Positions 31,056 through 41,674 of a DNA stretch of 64,000 nucleotides are shown here, piece after piece (within the stretch, counting starts at the first letter, position 1; each line of letters begins with the position of its first letter). Below the pieces are notes generated by a model, which saw only the letters and a program-made list of their open reading frames with translations, did not search any database and was not told the origin of the DNA. A program made the translations under genes and the position numbers. The DNA is from Rhynchopus sp. YZ270_cl-10 (lineage: Eukaryota; Euglenozoa; Diplonemea; Diplonemida; Diplonemidae), in assembly GCA_964035575.1 (NCBI GenBank), contig OZ037872.1, positions 1-64,000 of the forward strand, given 5' to 3'.

Positions 31056-32138
31056 CTAGGGGGATTCGTCTCTGCTGCGTTTCGGACGTGCTTCAACCAC
31101 AAGATGCCTCAGATCCCACTTCACTACTGCGTCGGACACAGCACTGCTGCAGCCGTTAAGGTGAATACTCTTCAACGAAGTGCAGTTCGGAAGAAGAAAG
31201 TGCGAACCAACAACCTTAACCCTGCTGAGTGGAGAAAGATCCAGAGTGGTTAAGCCTTTGCATCCGCTGAGAAAGCTTTCATCGATTTCTGTCATGTTGC
31301 TGAGTGGAGAAAGATCCAGAGTGGTTAAACCTTCGCAGTCGTAGAGAAAGTAGCTACCGATGCGCGTCAAGTTGCTGAGTGGCGAAAGATCCAGAGTGGT
31401 TAAGCCTTTGCAGCCGTCAAGAAAGCATTCACCGATGTGCGTCAAGTTGCTGAGTGGCGAAAGATCCACAGTGGTTAAGCCTTCGCAGCCGTAGAGAAAG
31501 TAGTCACCGACTTCTGTCACGCTGCTGAGTGGTGAAAGATCCACAGTGGTTAGGCCTTCGCAGCCGTCAAGAAAGCTTTCACCGATGTGCGTCAAGTTGC
31601 TGAGTGGCGAAAGATCCACAGTGGTTAAGCCTTCGCAGTCAGTGAGAAAGTAGCCACCGATGCGTGTCACATTGCTCAACCCTGACAGGTCGATGCTTGT
31701 CAACGTTGTGCAACTGGACAGAAACCTATCACCGACCTCCGTCACACACGACACAGAGCTCAGATCAAGTCTCATTAATGATGAACTCGCCAAGAAGTCA
31801 TCCGGAATGACAGTCGCAACCTCCGCCTGCAGAAGCAAACACGCCACCTCAGGATCATCCACCTCCTCCAACCGCTCTGTAGTGATGTCCGTCTCACCCA
31901 ACGCGTGAAGCTCTGCTCGGGCTGCATACTTCTTAGTTTTCGTGAGGATGATTGTGTCTCCAGCACTCAGCTGCGTGATGTCCTCTCCTTCGTCCTTCCC
32001 TCCGAAGCCCATGTGGAAGCTGTCCTCAGCCAACCCCACTGCAGACGCCACCTTCTGCCGCATCGTCTCCGTTGTGTCATCCACACCCACCTCGATCGTG
32101 AACAAGTTGTCGTCGTACCCCTTGATGGTTACGTCCAT
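31056..32138 (-). CDS. BspA-type leucine-rich repeat protein with ubiquitin-like N terminus
   Basis: A 360-residue single-exon protein. Residues 1-70 (MDVTIKGYDDNLFTIEVGVD at the start, then TETMRQKVASAVGL) look like a beta-grasp, ubiquitin-like domain. From about residue 110 come eight or nine 25-residue repeats of the pattern LTTVDLSPLSNLTHIGESFL-DGCEG, typical of BspA-type (LRR_5) repeats, ending in a basic tail (RPKRSRDESP). At DNA level the repeats are a 75-bp tandem array, and two repeat types alternate (NLTHIGESF and SVTEVGDYF), suggesting growth by pair duplication. Such repeats usually mediate protein binding; the partner is unknown. An acceptor-like CAG at 32162-32164 lies 24 nt upstream of the ATG. 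It is the last gene of the minus-strand cluster, next to the octamer array. Confidence 0.9.
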   Translation of the reverse strand: MDVTIKGYDDNLFTIEVGVDDTTETMRQKVASAVGLAEDSFHMGFGGKDEGEDITQLSAGDTIILTKTKKYAARAELHALGETDITTERLEEVDDPEVACLLLQAEVATVIPDDFLASSSLMRLDLSSVSCVTEVGDRFLSSCTTLTSIDLSGLSNVTRIGGYFLTDCEGLTTVDLSPLSNLTHIGESFLDGCEGLTTVDLSPLSSVTEVGDYFLYGCEGLTTVDLSPLSNLTHIGECFLDGCKGLTTLDLSPLSNLTRIGSYFLYDCEGLTTLDLSPLSNMTEIDESFLSGCKGLTTLDLSPLSRVKVVGSHFLLPNCTSLKSIHLNGCSSAVSDAVVKWDLRHLVVEARPKRSRDESP

Positions 32139-32363
32139 TTTGTCTTCTTTTTTGTGTTGCTCTGTTGTGTGGTGGGGTTGTGGGAGTAGGAGAGGACATC
32201 AGAACACTGAATGCTAAAGGTGAAGGAGGTGAGTGAGACTTCCTTGGTGCAGAAGTGATCTTTTCTTTTTTTACGCAAACTCTTTGTAAAATCATTGGTT
32301 TAGTGTATGCAGAAAATTGCCCACAACTTTAGTTTGGAGCTTTAAGGTGGAAAAACCCATCTG
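32139..32363. other. Intergenic, BROMI to LRR gene
   Basis: A short 225-bp gap between two same-strand genes. It contains the pyrimidine-rich acceptor region of the LRR gene (CCCACCACACAACAG on the minus strand). Confidence 0.6.
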
Positions 32364-35300
32364 CTAATTTAAGAGCCTTGTTATGTGAAGCCAGTAAGTG
32401 GACTTCATCGAGCTTAACGTGTCAATTTTGTCTCTGACATGAAACGGTCGTCCAGTTTGGTTCACTACTGGTGTTATTGCAAAAAATGTAGCAAGGCATT
32501 TACCGCTGGAGGCAACTTCGCAAATCTGTTGTTTCATATGAAGAAGTGCAGAGGCACACATGCACACAAGCACTTCAGGACCTTCCAAGAGTGTATGGCA
32601 CAGTGTTGTGGCAACGTCGTCCCAGTCAAAGAAATTAAGGAAGACCTGACGAACCCACAGATGAATCACAAAGAACAAAGGAACCCCCTTCTGGTGAAGG
32701 GCCGACAACACCTCCGAACACTCCCCTGCAACAACATGTTCGACAGCAGAGGTGAGCCGCAACGTGCAGGTGGTGTCACCGCCAAAGTATCGAAGTCGTG
32801 AGTGTTTGCTCACCCCGAGTAGACTTTCCCCAGCAATGATGTACAATACCACCGCAACCCAGTCTATGTCTGTAAGGTGCTGCTTCAGGGTGTTCACGTG
32901 CGCGGTCGCGCTCCCTTCAATCAATCCCAACGAAATGCCATAGTTGACCCCAATTACAGCAGCGGTCTGTGCCAGAACGTGAGGGGGGTGTGAATTCCCG
33001 CCGCCAGGTAGAGAGCCTCCGACAGTGTTCTTCTGCATGCTGTTGACGAACTGCAAGATAAGCAGGTGAAGCTGGCGGGTGTGCACAGGTGTGCCGCCGT
33101 TCAGAAGATTCCTTGTGGAGTCCGGCTTTGGCTGTGGAGGTGCGCCCAAACAGCATCTCAGTGCGTGGCCGTAAATGTCGATCACGCCGCACATCCACTC
33201 CTTGCAAGCATCTTCCATTCCTTCGCTGCGCGCTGCACCGCTTGCTTGCTCAATAGCAGCTTTCAAACTGCTCAGCAATGGCTGGAGCTTTGTAGGTGCT
33301 TCACAACTTCCTGAAAGGAGCAGAATATTGGGCGGGTTTGGGTAGGCCCACATTGGAGGTGTCACGTCTTCCTTGGAGACCTCTGGCAACGCACATTCGA
33401 TCAAGCTGTTCGTGAAGTGCTTCTTTTCATTCGATTTGTTGGTTCCGTGCACCCCCATTCCTGCAACCTCGTCCTGTTCGTCGTCGTACAGGACACCGCA
33501 GTGCGACGCACACACCTCGCCCAGGGGCGGCGCAATATCCGGTTGTTCTTCCCATGGTCCCTCCACAAATAAGAATTGCGACGCAGTTGAAGCGAAGGCT
33601 TGTGTGTCACGCTCAGAAGGACCGCCCGCAGTGCCCAGCGTGCACAACATGAGATGACGCAGGAGCGAGAGCGGGTGTAGGGTTGTGTCATCCAGCTGCG
33701 CTGTGAGTAGCTTCTTCGTGGCGTCGTGCTTCTGGATGAGCACGAGAGAGGAGTCCAACATTAGTACGGATGAAGCGGCAAGGATGCTCACCTCTGCAAG
33801 ATGCTTGTCGTAGTCGGAGCTAGTCAACAGCGCTGATGTGATGGTGCTGCTCAGACTTGAGGACTTCGTCTGCCATGTGGTCGACGACAGCATGCACAGG
33901 CGCAGTAACTTCCAGTTCATGGCTGCAAGTTCGGCCTCAGTGTCACGCTGCATTGTGTGCCTGTGCATGATGGACTCTCGCTGCCAAAACTTTCGCGCAA
34001 GTGAGAGTGCGGGGAGCTGCAGTCGCAACGCTTCAGACAGGAGGTCCGAAGAGGCAGTCAGCAGCATCAATGTTTCGCGAGTGTTCTCCTTACCTGTTAT
34101 CATTCGTGCCACTGCCCGCTTTGTCAAAGCACTCATCAACGCGGGGTTTTCTGACACCGCACGGAACACAGTCGAGCCTGACATCGTCTTCAACAGTGTG
34201 TCGAGAACCGCAAGACGGAGGCTCTTGCTTGCTACATAGGGGTGTCCGGAAATGTCTGCTGACCCTGGCGTTTCGTCGTCAGAGTTAGGTGCGTCTACAG
34301 AGGGAACGGGTGTCACTACACCTTCCAACAAAGCGCCGAGAAGCCGCGTGGCCTCGCCCACAATGGGGTGTGGTGCAGACAGCAACACTTCCATCATATC
34401 GACAACCTCAAACATCAGTGTCGAGAAGACGTGGCGCTCTTTGCAGCAGACAGCGACAAAATGCAGCGACACTGAGAGGAGGGTGTCGGCATCCTCACAC
34501 AATGTCCCCGAGGGGTGCTTCTTCAGCAAGAGACGCCTTCCGTTCGCCTTTGTCCCTAGCTCTGCGATCAAGCGAACTGAAGAGATCAGAAGCGCCTCTG
34601 CTGCCGGAGGAATGGCAGACACTGACGTCACACAGTAGTCCTGCATGAGCTGCGTTGCGTTGATGACAAGCAAACTCCCGACCGGGGAATCGAGCTCGCA
34701 GTGTTCAATGTACGAGAGGACTGTAGCGTGGCAGACAGATATCAACTGCGAGGCGACAGCTACGCCGTGGTTGTGTAGCTCAAAGACAGAGCGTACTGCG
34801 TGCAGCAGCACACCCTGCACTGCCGTGGAGACGACAACTTCGTCCTGTGGGAGAAGGCTGCTTTCGTTGGTCCGCGTGGCAAACATGTGAAGCGGAACCA
34901 AGTCTGCTCCTGGCATCTTCAGGGGGAACACCGAACGCCCTTCGTGAGAGGAGAGTGTCAGGCCCAAGATGTGGACTGCAAAGAGTAGGACATAGGTGTC
35001 GTGCTTGGGGTGTTGCTTCTCACACGTGGCAGCCTCCTCTCTGCGCAATGAGGGGATCTCTGGTTCGCATTCTACGGGTGTGGCAGTGCGGCTGGCGGTT
35101 GGGGTGGCGGCACCACTTTCAGCATCCCGCGCTCTGTCTTCGTTGGGAGGACATGTTTCCGGCACTGTCTCGGGGACAACCTGGCATGCCACGTTCGCGT
35201 TTTCCTCCTTGTCCTTCTGCAGGAGGGAAAGCCTCTGCTGGTTCGAAAGCGATGCCAACGTCGCAGTGGCACTGTCCACTGTATTGCAGAGGGAGATGCG

Positions 35301-36476
35301 CGCACATGCGTGGAGAAGCTGCGGATGAGAAACAAGCAAGCACCGGGTACCGCTTGCTTTCATGAAGGCCTCGTACCATGTGGCTGTGGGGTCAATCCCA
35401 GCGAAAAGGGGTAACACTACAGGGTGGCTGAGGAGCCGCACAAGGCTCTCAAACACCTTCGGCAGTGTGTCGAGGTGCATCCACGCGCCCTCCACAGTGG
35501 ACAAACACTTGTGCAGCACCCGCAGCAGTGGAGGCAACACTTCGGGTAAGTCCAACTGTTTCCCATCGTCAGAGTGTGGGGACACCAGGCCCTCCAAAAT
35601 GCCACGCTTCTCGGTTTGCCGTCCGCTCTCTATCCTCAAGGAGAGTCGCCTGCACAACGAGACGACTACCTGTGACACTTGCCAGTCTTCGCACACCTTC
35701 AGAAACGAAACTAGTGTTTTGAGTCCTGCGAGGGCTAGCTGCTCAGGTGCACCTACGATGACGGCTATGAGGTTCTCGCGCACGGACGGCCAAAACTCTG
35801 TATCTGTGCAGTCGACCGACATCTGTGCAAGCGTCTCGAGCACGCCGAACCTGCTGTCATCGGTACCTACAAGGCTGGGGTCGAGCGCACCACCGCCCAG
35901 CGGGTCCGCCACGTCTTCGTCCCCGTCACTCGCTACAACTACTCCGGCAAGCTGCTGCGACATGGCCTCCAGACTGGTGTGCAAACCCACTGCGTCGTAC
36001 GCGTCGCAGCCCCATGGGTCTGCACCTTCGTCGTCGAAGGTGAAGATCTGGGTGCCTTCGCCGAGGCCGTGTGCGAGGCTTTTTGCTTCTGGGGCGACAG
36101 CGACGCTGCTGAAGAGGTGGCCGTCGGTGCATGTGTCCCCCGCGACCTTTGCGGCGTGCACGGCACGTTCGTTGAGGTGGTCACGCGTGTTGCGGTAGAC
36201 GTCGGACGCACGCACCGCACTGAGCAATGCTTCGAAGAGGTCTGTGTCGGGTGTGTCGGGGTCGTGCTGCTGCTGCTGCTGTTGTGGACGCAGCAGCTGC
36301 AGCTGTGCCAACACCTCCTTCCGTACAGCTCGATCCGTGCGGCGTATCACCTTCTGTGCCGCAAACTGCGGGTCCGTCTCACCCAACCGCGCGATCTGCT
36401 GCAAAACATCCTCAACCCGCCCAGAAAACACCCCATCCTCCTGCCTCGCTTGAATGTACTGTAGTATTTCCTCCAT
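32364..36476 (-). CDS. TBC1D32: BROMI / TBC1D32-like protein
   Basis: A 1370-residue single-exon protein. The C terminus reads FFVIHLWVRQVFLNFFDWDD and then GPEVLVCMCASALLHMKQQI, closely like the end of the TBC domain in Broad-minded (TBC1D32; vertebrate forms have roughly 1250 residues). The N terminus also fits that family: an acidic helical start (VLQQIARLGETDPQF), a second helix (SAVRASDVYRNTRDHL) and a long helical body, with a Q/H run at about residues 64-72. The TBC part appears degenerate, and I see no clear catalytic Arg or Gln finger. In animals BROMI acts with the kinase CDK20 in cilium assembly, so its presence implies a flagellum. A strong acceptor-like tract ends 20 nt before the ATG. 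The match is from memory; a general TBC or armadillo-like protein is the alternative. Confidence 0.68.
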   Translation of the reverse strand: MEEILQYIQARQEDGVFSGRVEDVLQQIARLGETDPQFAAQKVIRRTDRAVRKEVLAQLQLLRPQQQQQQHDPDTPDTDLFEALLSAVRASDVYRNTRDHLNERAVHAAKVAGDTCTDGHLFSSVAVAPEAKSLAHGLGEGTQIFTFDDEGADPWGCDAYDAVGLHTSLEAMSQQLAGVVVASDGDEDVADPLGGGALDPSLVGTDDSRFGVLETLAQMSVDCTDTEFWPSVRENLIAVIVGAPEQLALAGLKTLVSFLKVCEDWQVSQVVVSLCRRLSLRIESGRQTEKRGILEGLVSPHSDDGKQLDLPEVLPPLLRVLHKCLSTVEGAWMHLDTLPKVFESLVRLLSHPVVLPLFAGIDPTATWYEAFMKASGTRCLLVSHPQLLHACARISLCNTVDSATATLASLSNQQRLSLLQKDKEENANVACQVVPETVPETCPPNEDRARDAESGAATPTASRTATPVECEPEIPSLRREEAATCEKQHPKHDTYVLLFAVHILGLTLSSHEGRSVFPLKMPGADLVPLHMFATRTNESSLLPQDEVVVSTAVQGVLLHAVRSVFELHNHGVAVASQLISVCHATVLSYIEHCELDSPVGSLLVINATQLMQDYCVTSVSAIPPAAEALLISSVRLIAELGTKANGRRLLLKKHPSGTLCEDADTLLSVSLHFVAVCCKERHVFSTLMFEVVDMMEVLLSAPHPIVGEATRLLGALLEGVVTPVPSVDAPNSDDETPGSADISGHPYVASKSLRLAVLDTLLKTMSGSTVFRAVSENPALMSALTKRAVARMITGKENTRETLMLLTASSDLLSEALRLQLPALSLARKFWQRESIMHRHTMQRDTEAELAAMNWKLLRLCMLSSTTWQTKSSSLSSTITSALLTSSDYDKHLAEVSILAASSVLMLDSSLVLIQKHDATKKLLTAQLDDTTLHPLSLLRHLMLCTLGTAGGPSERDTQAFASTASQFLFVEGPWEEQPDIAPPLGEVCASHCGVLYDDEQDEVAGMGVHGTNKSNEKKHFTNSLIECALPEVSKEDVTPPMWAYPNPPNILLLSGSCEAPTKLQPLLSSLKAAIEQASGAARSEGMEDACKEWMCGVIDIYGHALRCCLGAPPQPKPDSTRNLLNGGTPVHTRQLHLLILQFVNSMQKNTVGGSLPGGGNSHPPHVLAQTAAVIGVNYGISLGLIEGSATAHVNTLKQHLTDIDWVAVVLYIIAGESLLGVSKHSRLRYFGGDTTCTLRLTSAVEHVVAGECSEVLSALHQKGVPLFFVIHLWVRQVFLNFFDWDDVATTLCHTLLEGPEVLVCMCASALLHMKQQICEVASSGKCLATFFAITPVVNQTGRPFHVRDKIDTLSSMKSTYWLHITRLLN

Positions 36477-36496
36477 TTTATTTTGTTATTTCATTG

Positions 36497-36535
36497 CTGT
36501 AGAGAGGAGTGTGATAGGGAAGACGAAGATTCTTG
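36497..36535 (-). promoter_or_regulatory. Pyrimidine tract and AG acceptor before BROMI
   Basis: On the minus strand CTTCGTCTTCCCTATCACAC and CTCCTCTCTACAG end at an AG (36497-36498) 20 nt before the ATG. This is a trans-splice or 5'-UTR cis-splice acceptor by its look; no donor for a 5'-UTR intron was identified. Confidence 0.55.
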
Positions 36536-36750
36536 GCCCGTATGTTTGTAATAAAACCCTTTTTTGTTTGTAAACTCTGTCTCAAAGACAGTTGTTAACG
36601 GTGTTTTTTGCTTTTGTTTGAAAATTTTTCTTGCTTGTTGTGTATGTCACCCCACCCCCCACTACCACTACCACTGTCACTGTGCTTTTTTTTCCTTTTT
36701 TGCTTCTGGATGTCTGGTTTTTTGTCACAAAACAAAACCTAAAAAATCAA

Positions 36751-36788
36751 AACTTGAAAGATGAATGTGCCTCTCGTGCACACACATC
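36751..36788 (+). other. Recurrent hairpin, copy 1
   Basis: Inner stem GTGC/GCAC around the loop CTCTCGT, with an outer GATG/CATC stem separated by AAT/ACA. It is preceded by ACTTGAAA, as are several other copies. Strand is tentative. Confidence 0.5.
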
Positions 36789-37277
36789 TAATATCAAACA
36801 AAAGAACAGATTTGAGCAGCAAATATTCCTGCAATCAAACGCAAGTTGCACAGTAATTGGTGGGGTGAGTTCGCAGAGGATTCAAAGACCGTACACAACA
36901 AAAGAATGCACGATAATAATAACACTGAAAACGGGAACATAAAACATTGCCTTCTCTATTACTGGCAAACCGCACACACCCCGCCTCAAGAGAAGGTGAA
37001 CAACGTTTATTGCCTGTTGTTTTTAAACTCGGGAATATTTCCCTCTGTACAAATTTCCTCGGAAAGTCCACGGGGGGGTGTGGGGGGAGTGGGGGTGTTT
37101 ATCATGAACCCATGATAATAGATTTCTAGTTGGATTACCTCCCTAAATATTGTTGCTTTGCGTGTTTTTTTCTTCTATGCAAATTTGGGGAGGGTTTCTT
37201 TGTTCAAATCAGCCCTTTACTGTGGGGCTTTGCCATTTGATTTACAGTGTCCGTTCTCTTCACAACCAAAAAAAAAA

Positions 37278-37315
37278 CTTGAAAGATGAATGTGCCTCGA
37301 ACGTGCACATACATT
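37278..37315 (+). other. Recurrent hairpin, copy 2
   Basis: ACTTGAAAGATGAATGTGCC is shared with the copy at 36751, but the loop is CTCGAAC and the 3' arm is GTGCACATACAT. Confidence 0.45.
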
Positions 37316-37323
37316 TTAGAAAA

Positions 37324-37366
37324 GTTTATAAGATGAACCTAAGCCTCTCGTGTTTAGTCACCTTTG
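37324..37366 (+). other. Recurrent hairpin, copy 3
   Basis: TTATAAGATGA leads into the stem TAAGC/GTTTA with loop CTCTCGT, then AGTCACCTT. The G-T pair is allowed only in RNA read from the plus strand. Confidence 0.5.
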
Positions 37367-37750
37367 AAAAAAAATATAAAAGCTGTGTGGGTAAGATGCT
37401 GCGCTAATTTTCAAAAATCAGAGAAAAAAATTGGGAAGAAAAAAAAAATCATTGTGTAAACATCTCACTGACGCTGGCAAAATGAACGATGGCACCTCTC
37501 AAAAACGAAAAGGCAAAAATCTCTAAAACACGGACGAACCTGTTTTGGTCAGGGGAACGGAGGGGCGAGCAAAATGGTGGTTTGTACGACCTTCAAGCGG
37601 TTATGTGTCGATGCTGTAACCAGACGAGCTTGGTCTAACAACATCGCAAATTCCGCAAACCCGCAAAGTGGCACCCCCCATGGATTGATTTTTACGAGGT
37701 AAAAAAAAATGGGAGGGGAAAACGGAACAACACACAGAAAGTAAAAAAAA

Positions 37751-37793
37751 AGTTTATAAGATGATCCTAAGCCTCTCGTGCTTGGTCACCTTA
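37751..37793 (+). other. Recurrent hairpin, copy 4
   Basis: This has the same layout as the copy at 37324, with stem TAAGC/GCTTG and loop CTCTCGT. The T-G pair again fits plus-strand RNA. Confidence 0.5.
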
Positions 37794-38620
37794 GTAAAAG
37801 GCGAACAAATCAAAAAAGAAAAAAAAAGAAACAGAAAAGGCAGAGCCAGAAATAAAGGGGAAAAAACTGCCTTTTATAAAATGTGAGGTTTGCAGATGGC
37901 ACCACAAATTTAAGGGGAGAAAAAGTTGGTACCATGACCCCAGCCCCTCCGCTTGGCCAGTAACATGTTGGTGGTAAGAGCCCCTCACCTGTGTGCCTCT
38001 TCACTATTTTTGCTGCCTTTTTGTTGTGTGATACTCACTTACTAACACCTTTTGTTTTGCAAAAAAAGGGCCTTCCCATAAGAAAAGCCAATAAAAGTGG
38101 GGAAAGTTGGTATAACACAGATGACCACTCACCAGGGCTAGTTCTAAATATGGGGTCCGGGGATCCAAAATCCAAAATGGGACGCAATGTTTTTTTTTGC
38201 AATAGCCCTGGCACTCACCGAACAAAAAGAGAGAGAGAGAGAGAGAGACAACAATGTATGTTCAGTTGCACACCTCCCAGCAACCAAAACAAAAAAACCC
38301 CAGCAAATAAAAAAAATTTTGAAGAGAAAAACAACAAAACAAAGAAACCCCTATGCGGGACGTCACACCACCCATTTTGGTTGGATGGGTAAATTTAGGA
38401 GGGAGGGGAGGACGTGGAAAAGGATCTAGACTTGTGTTGTTCGAAGTTAGTAGAAACAACTGGGTGAGGGGGTTGTGGGAGTGATGTTTTTTCTTTTTTT
38501 TTTTGCAAGAGAAAAAGGGGTGTGCTGACTTCATGCCAACGACATAATTTCTTGCATTCAAATGACTGGTTTGTGTTAAAAACGAAGGAAATACACACGG
38601 AAGTAGCCCATAAAACATCC

Positions 38621-38645
38621 TGAATGTGCCTCGCGGCACATTCGA
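38621..38645 (+). other. Recurrent hairpin, copy 5
   Basis: A perfect stem GAATGTGC/GCACATTC around CTCGCG. It is the shortest and most stable member. Confidence 0.5.
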
Positions 38646-39061
38646 AGTAGGGGGGAAAAGGTGGGAACTATCTTCTCTAGGGTGTCATCACTTGAGAGGG
38701 CGGGAAACTTTACATTTTTGGTAACAACTGGGATTTAACATTTTCGTTCGTTTTTATTTTATTTTTTGGCTTCACTTTCCCCCCAGTCTGCACCAAAGAG
38801 CATTTTCCTCCATTTTCTCGGTAATCCACTGATAAGCCACACACCAAAGACAAATTTAACTAAAATAATGCAAAGGGGGGGATTACAAACGAGGGGGGCG
38901 GGAGGATAACTGTTATGTGCAGCTCATTCCCTATACTTTTTGAACAGACGGTGGATGAACTAAATAGGCGGCAAAGATTACCAAAAAAAAGGAGGGAAAA
39001 TGAATATATTCGCAAACGTCGCACCAAAAAGCTGGGTCAGCGTTTTGTTGTGAGGGGTTCT

Positions 39062-41674
39062 CTAATCCTTATCCTCCTTCTTGGACTTCTTTTCTTTGTG
39101 ACTTTTGTGTTCTTTGTGTTCTTTGTGCTCTTTGTGCTCCTTGGGTTCCTTGGACTTGGAGCGGCGGCGTCTAGACTTGCCTTCACCGTCAGTGTCCTCC
39201 CCACCTTTGCTCTCGGATCTCCTCCTCCTCCGGCTGTGCGAAGGATGGTGGGTTTGTTTGAAGCGTTGTGCATACCTTTCCTTCTTCTCGTCCTTCTCAC
39301 CGTCAGTCCCTTCACGGTCGGACTCATCACGTCTGCGTCTGCGTCCCTTGTCCTTCTTCTCCTTCCCTTCGTCATCCCCTCTTTCTTTGCTCTCCGAGCG
39401 CCGCCTCCTTCTGCTCTCCTTCTTGTCCGAGCCCTTCTTCTCCTTCTTCTCTTTGTGCGGCTTGTCGTCCTTCGTGTCTTCTTCGAAGTCGGAGTCAATT
39501 GTCTTCGTGGGCTTAATAACAGAGGTACTGGGCTTCAGGACGGAGGGTGTGTCAGACATGACGGGGTGGATGTCCAGGTCGTCCTCAAAGGACTTCTTAG
39601 GGGGGAGTGCCTGCGTGCCGGGTGGGTTGGTTGGGTACTGCGAGACAGGGTTCTGGCCTAAGGGGCGCAGGCCATTCGAGTTGGACTCCTTGAATGTGAT
39701 GCCCGGGAGGCCAGCACTGCTGCCTTGCCCAGGGAGGGCACCGTTGCTTGCATTGGGTCCGAATGCGTTGGGCTGTGTTGGGCGCTGGTTGAACTGGTTC
39801 TGCCCGGTCGCGCCAAAGGTGTTTTGCTGGCCCTGTGGCTGGCCAAACGCGCTAGTGTCGTCTTGGCCGCCCATTCTCTGCTGGGCAGGGCCTTCCTGCA
39901 TCTCCTCGTCGTCGTCGATGGGGTTTGGCCGTGTCGCCACGACCTTGGTCTGGTTGCCGAAGTGCGTGGATACGACAGCCTGCTTGTCGTCGTCGCTGCG
40001 TGTCAGGAACTCCCAGATGCTCGAGCACGGCGTCTCCGACCAATTCTGCAGGTACGTGATGCAGCCGTCACCCTCGACACCCTGCGGGCCTTGGTTGCTC
40101 GCCCCCATACCCACCGCACCAACCTGCCCGTTGCCCTGCATGTTGGTCATGCACATAAACAGCGGCCACGTGATGATCCACCAAAGAGTGTAGAAAATGG
40201 TCGCAATAATCGGCCAACAGATCACACACGAGATGAGCAGCACGGACGTGAGGAAGCCGTCGTCGTAGTCCTTCCAGAAGCCCTGCATGGTCTCGCCTCC
40301 CGTGTCGCGGAGAAGCGTGCGGAACTTCAGGTAGAAGTACAGCTCCGTTGCGATGAAGAAGAAGCCCCACAGCGACACAGCTCCGTGGCAGATGCTCATG
40401 ATCGACTGAAAGAGGGTGGACGTGAGAATAGGGAAACGTGGAACAAAACCATACCTTCAGCTCCTTCACACGGACTGGGTCCGCCTGTGCCTGAAACTCA
40501 ACGCCCCAGAACCTCACAAATGCGTAGTAAAACAGCCAAAACGCTGCATACAAGGCAACGAGGAAGTACAGAAGGCAGCGGAACGTTTGTGCCCTGTGGA
40601 ATGTGTGTAGCGGGGAGGTGGTGTGGGGTTGTGGGTATACCTTGCAATGAAGTACATCAAGAAAGCGCCGTCGAAGTTGACGCAGATCTTGCCGCCAGAC
40701 CCGATGATCTCAATGGTGTCCTTCTCCTGGCACTGGTAGGTGATTTCGTCCACAAGCACGCGTCCGTCTCTCTCGGTTGTGTCGTCGTCCAGCACTTCGC
40801 CGTCTCTGTCTGTCGTCGTGTTGACGTTAGGTACGGGTGTCGGCACCGCTGTTGGCTGTGCTGTTGGTGGCGCTGTCGCAGGTGGATCCGTTGCCGGTGG
40901 CTGCGTCGGTGCAATTGTCGGAGGCGCATCTGTCTTGGGGGGTAGCGTGCACCAGCAGACCGGACACGGTGCCGGCGTTTCAGGTGCGTCTGTGGCAGGC
41001 GCGTCGGTGGGGACTGCCGTTGGTACTGCTGTGGGGACTGCTGTCGGGACTGCTGTGGGGGTTGCTGTGGGGACTGCTGTGGGTACTGCCGTGGGCATTG
41101 CGGTGGGGTTGGCCGTGGGGATCGCTGTGGGGGTTGCTGTTGGTGGCGCTATCGTCGGGGGTGCATTCTCCATAAGCTCCGCTGCCAGAATCGTTAACGC
41201 AGTCTGGTGGAAATCTCTCAGGTTCTCCTGAGTGGCCCTGTTTGGGATGCTTTTAAGAATGCTCCACTGCAACTCAGCTGAATTCGAGTTCGCGTTCATC
41301 GCGTCCAGCAGGTTGTCGTCCTTGTCGTAGGTCCCTGCAATGGCTCCGATGCCTGCCACGGACAGAAGGAAAATCAGAATTGCGAGGATGAGAGGAACGT
41401 ACGTGCACATCGTTGTCTCGCCCTCGTTGGGCCCACCCATGCAGCAGGAGCCCTGGTTCTGGCTGTCCTGGCAACACCCGCCCTGCTGACCCTGCTGGTC
41501 GCAGCACGAATTCCCTCCCTGCTGCTGGTCCTGGCAGCAGCAGCCTTGTGCAGGCCCGGCATACCCCTGCTGCATGTTGTTGCCCTGCATGTTCCCGTGC
41601 TGCTGCTGCTGCTGCTGAGGAATGTTGTTCATCGTCTGCACATTTGTGGGTCCACCCCAGCCTCGCTGTGCCAT
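39062..41674 (-). CDS. Multi-pass membrane protein with PT-rich loop and RS-like tail (3 exons)
   Basis: The spliced product is 838 residues: exons 41674-40641, 40593-40455 and 40405-39062. Introns are 47 nt (GTATAC...CACAG) and 49 nt (GTATGG...TTCAG), and both junctions keep the frame. The N terminus is Gln/Gly-rich with several CC pairs (CCCQDQQQ, NSCCDQQ), possible palmitoylation sites, then a first membrane segment (YVPLILAILIFLLSVAGIGA). A loop of about 200 residues is dominated by AVPTAVPTA repeats with a CPVCWC motif. Three more hydrophobic segments span the exon 1/2 to exon 3 region, the last being ICWPIIATIFYTLWWIITWP. The cytosolic-like tail is Gln/Asn-rich and then highly charged, with RRRRRSESK blocks and KEHKEHKEH repeats. 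I do not recognise the family. The Thr/Pro loop looks like an O-glycosylated stalk. The ATG at 41674 is the first in frame. Confidence 0.85.

Larger units (their letters stand above)
36477..39061. other. 2.6-kb intergenic region with hairpin-family copies
   Basis: No gene is supported. AT-rich sequence with homopolymers holds five copies of the recurrent hairpin (36751, 37278, 37324, 37751, 38621) and a GAGAGAGA tract at 38229. It includes the 5' flank of BROMI and the 3' UTR of the membrane-protein gene. Confidence 0.55.

Noticed and set aside
36751-37793. tRNA genes at the hairpin copies
   Set aside because: The 5-bp stem and 7-nt loop resemble an anticodon arm, but no acceptor, D or T arm can be drawn around them.
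39105-40945. 362- and 406-codon plus-strand ORFs
   Set aside because: They are antisense to the membrane-protein gene and show compositions typical of shadow frames.
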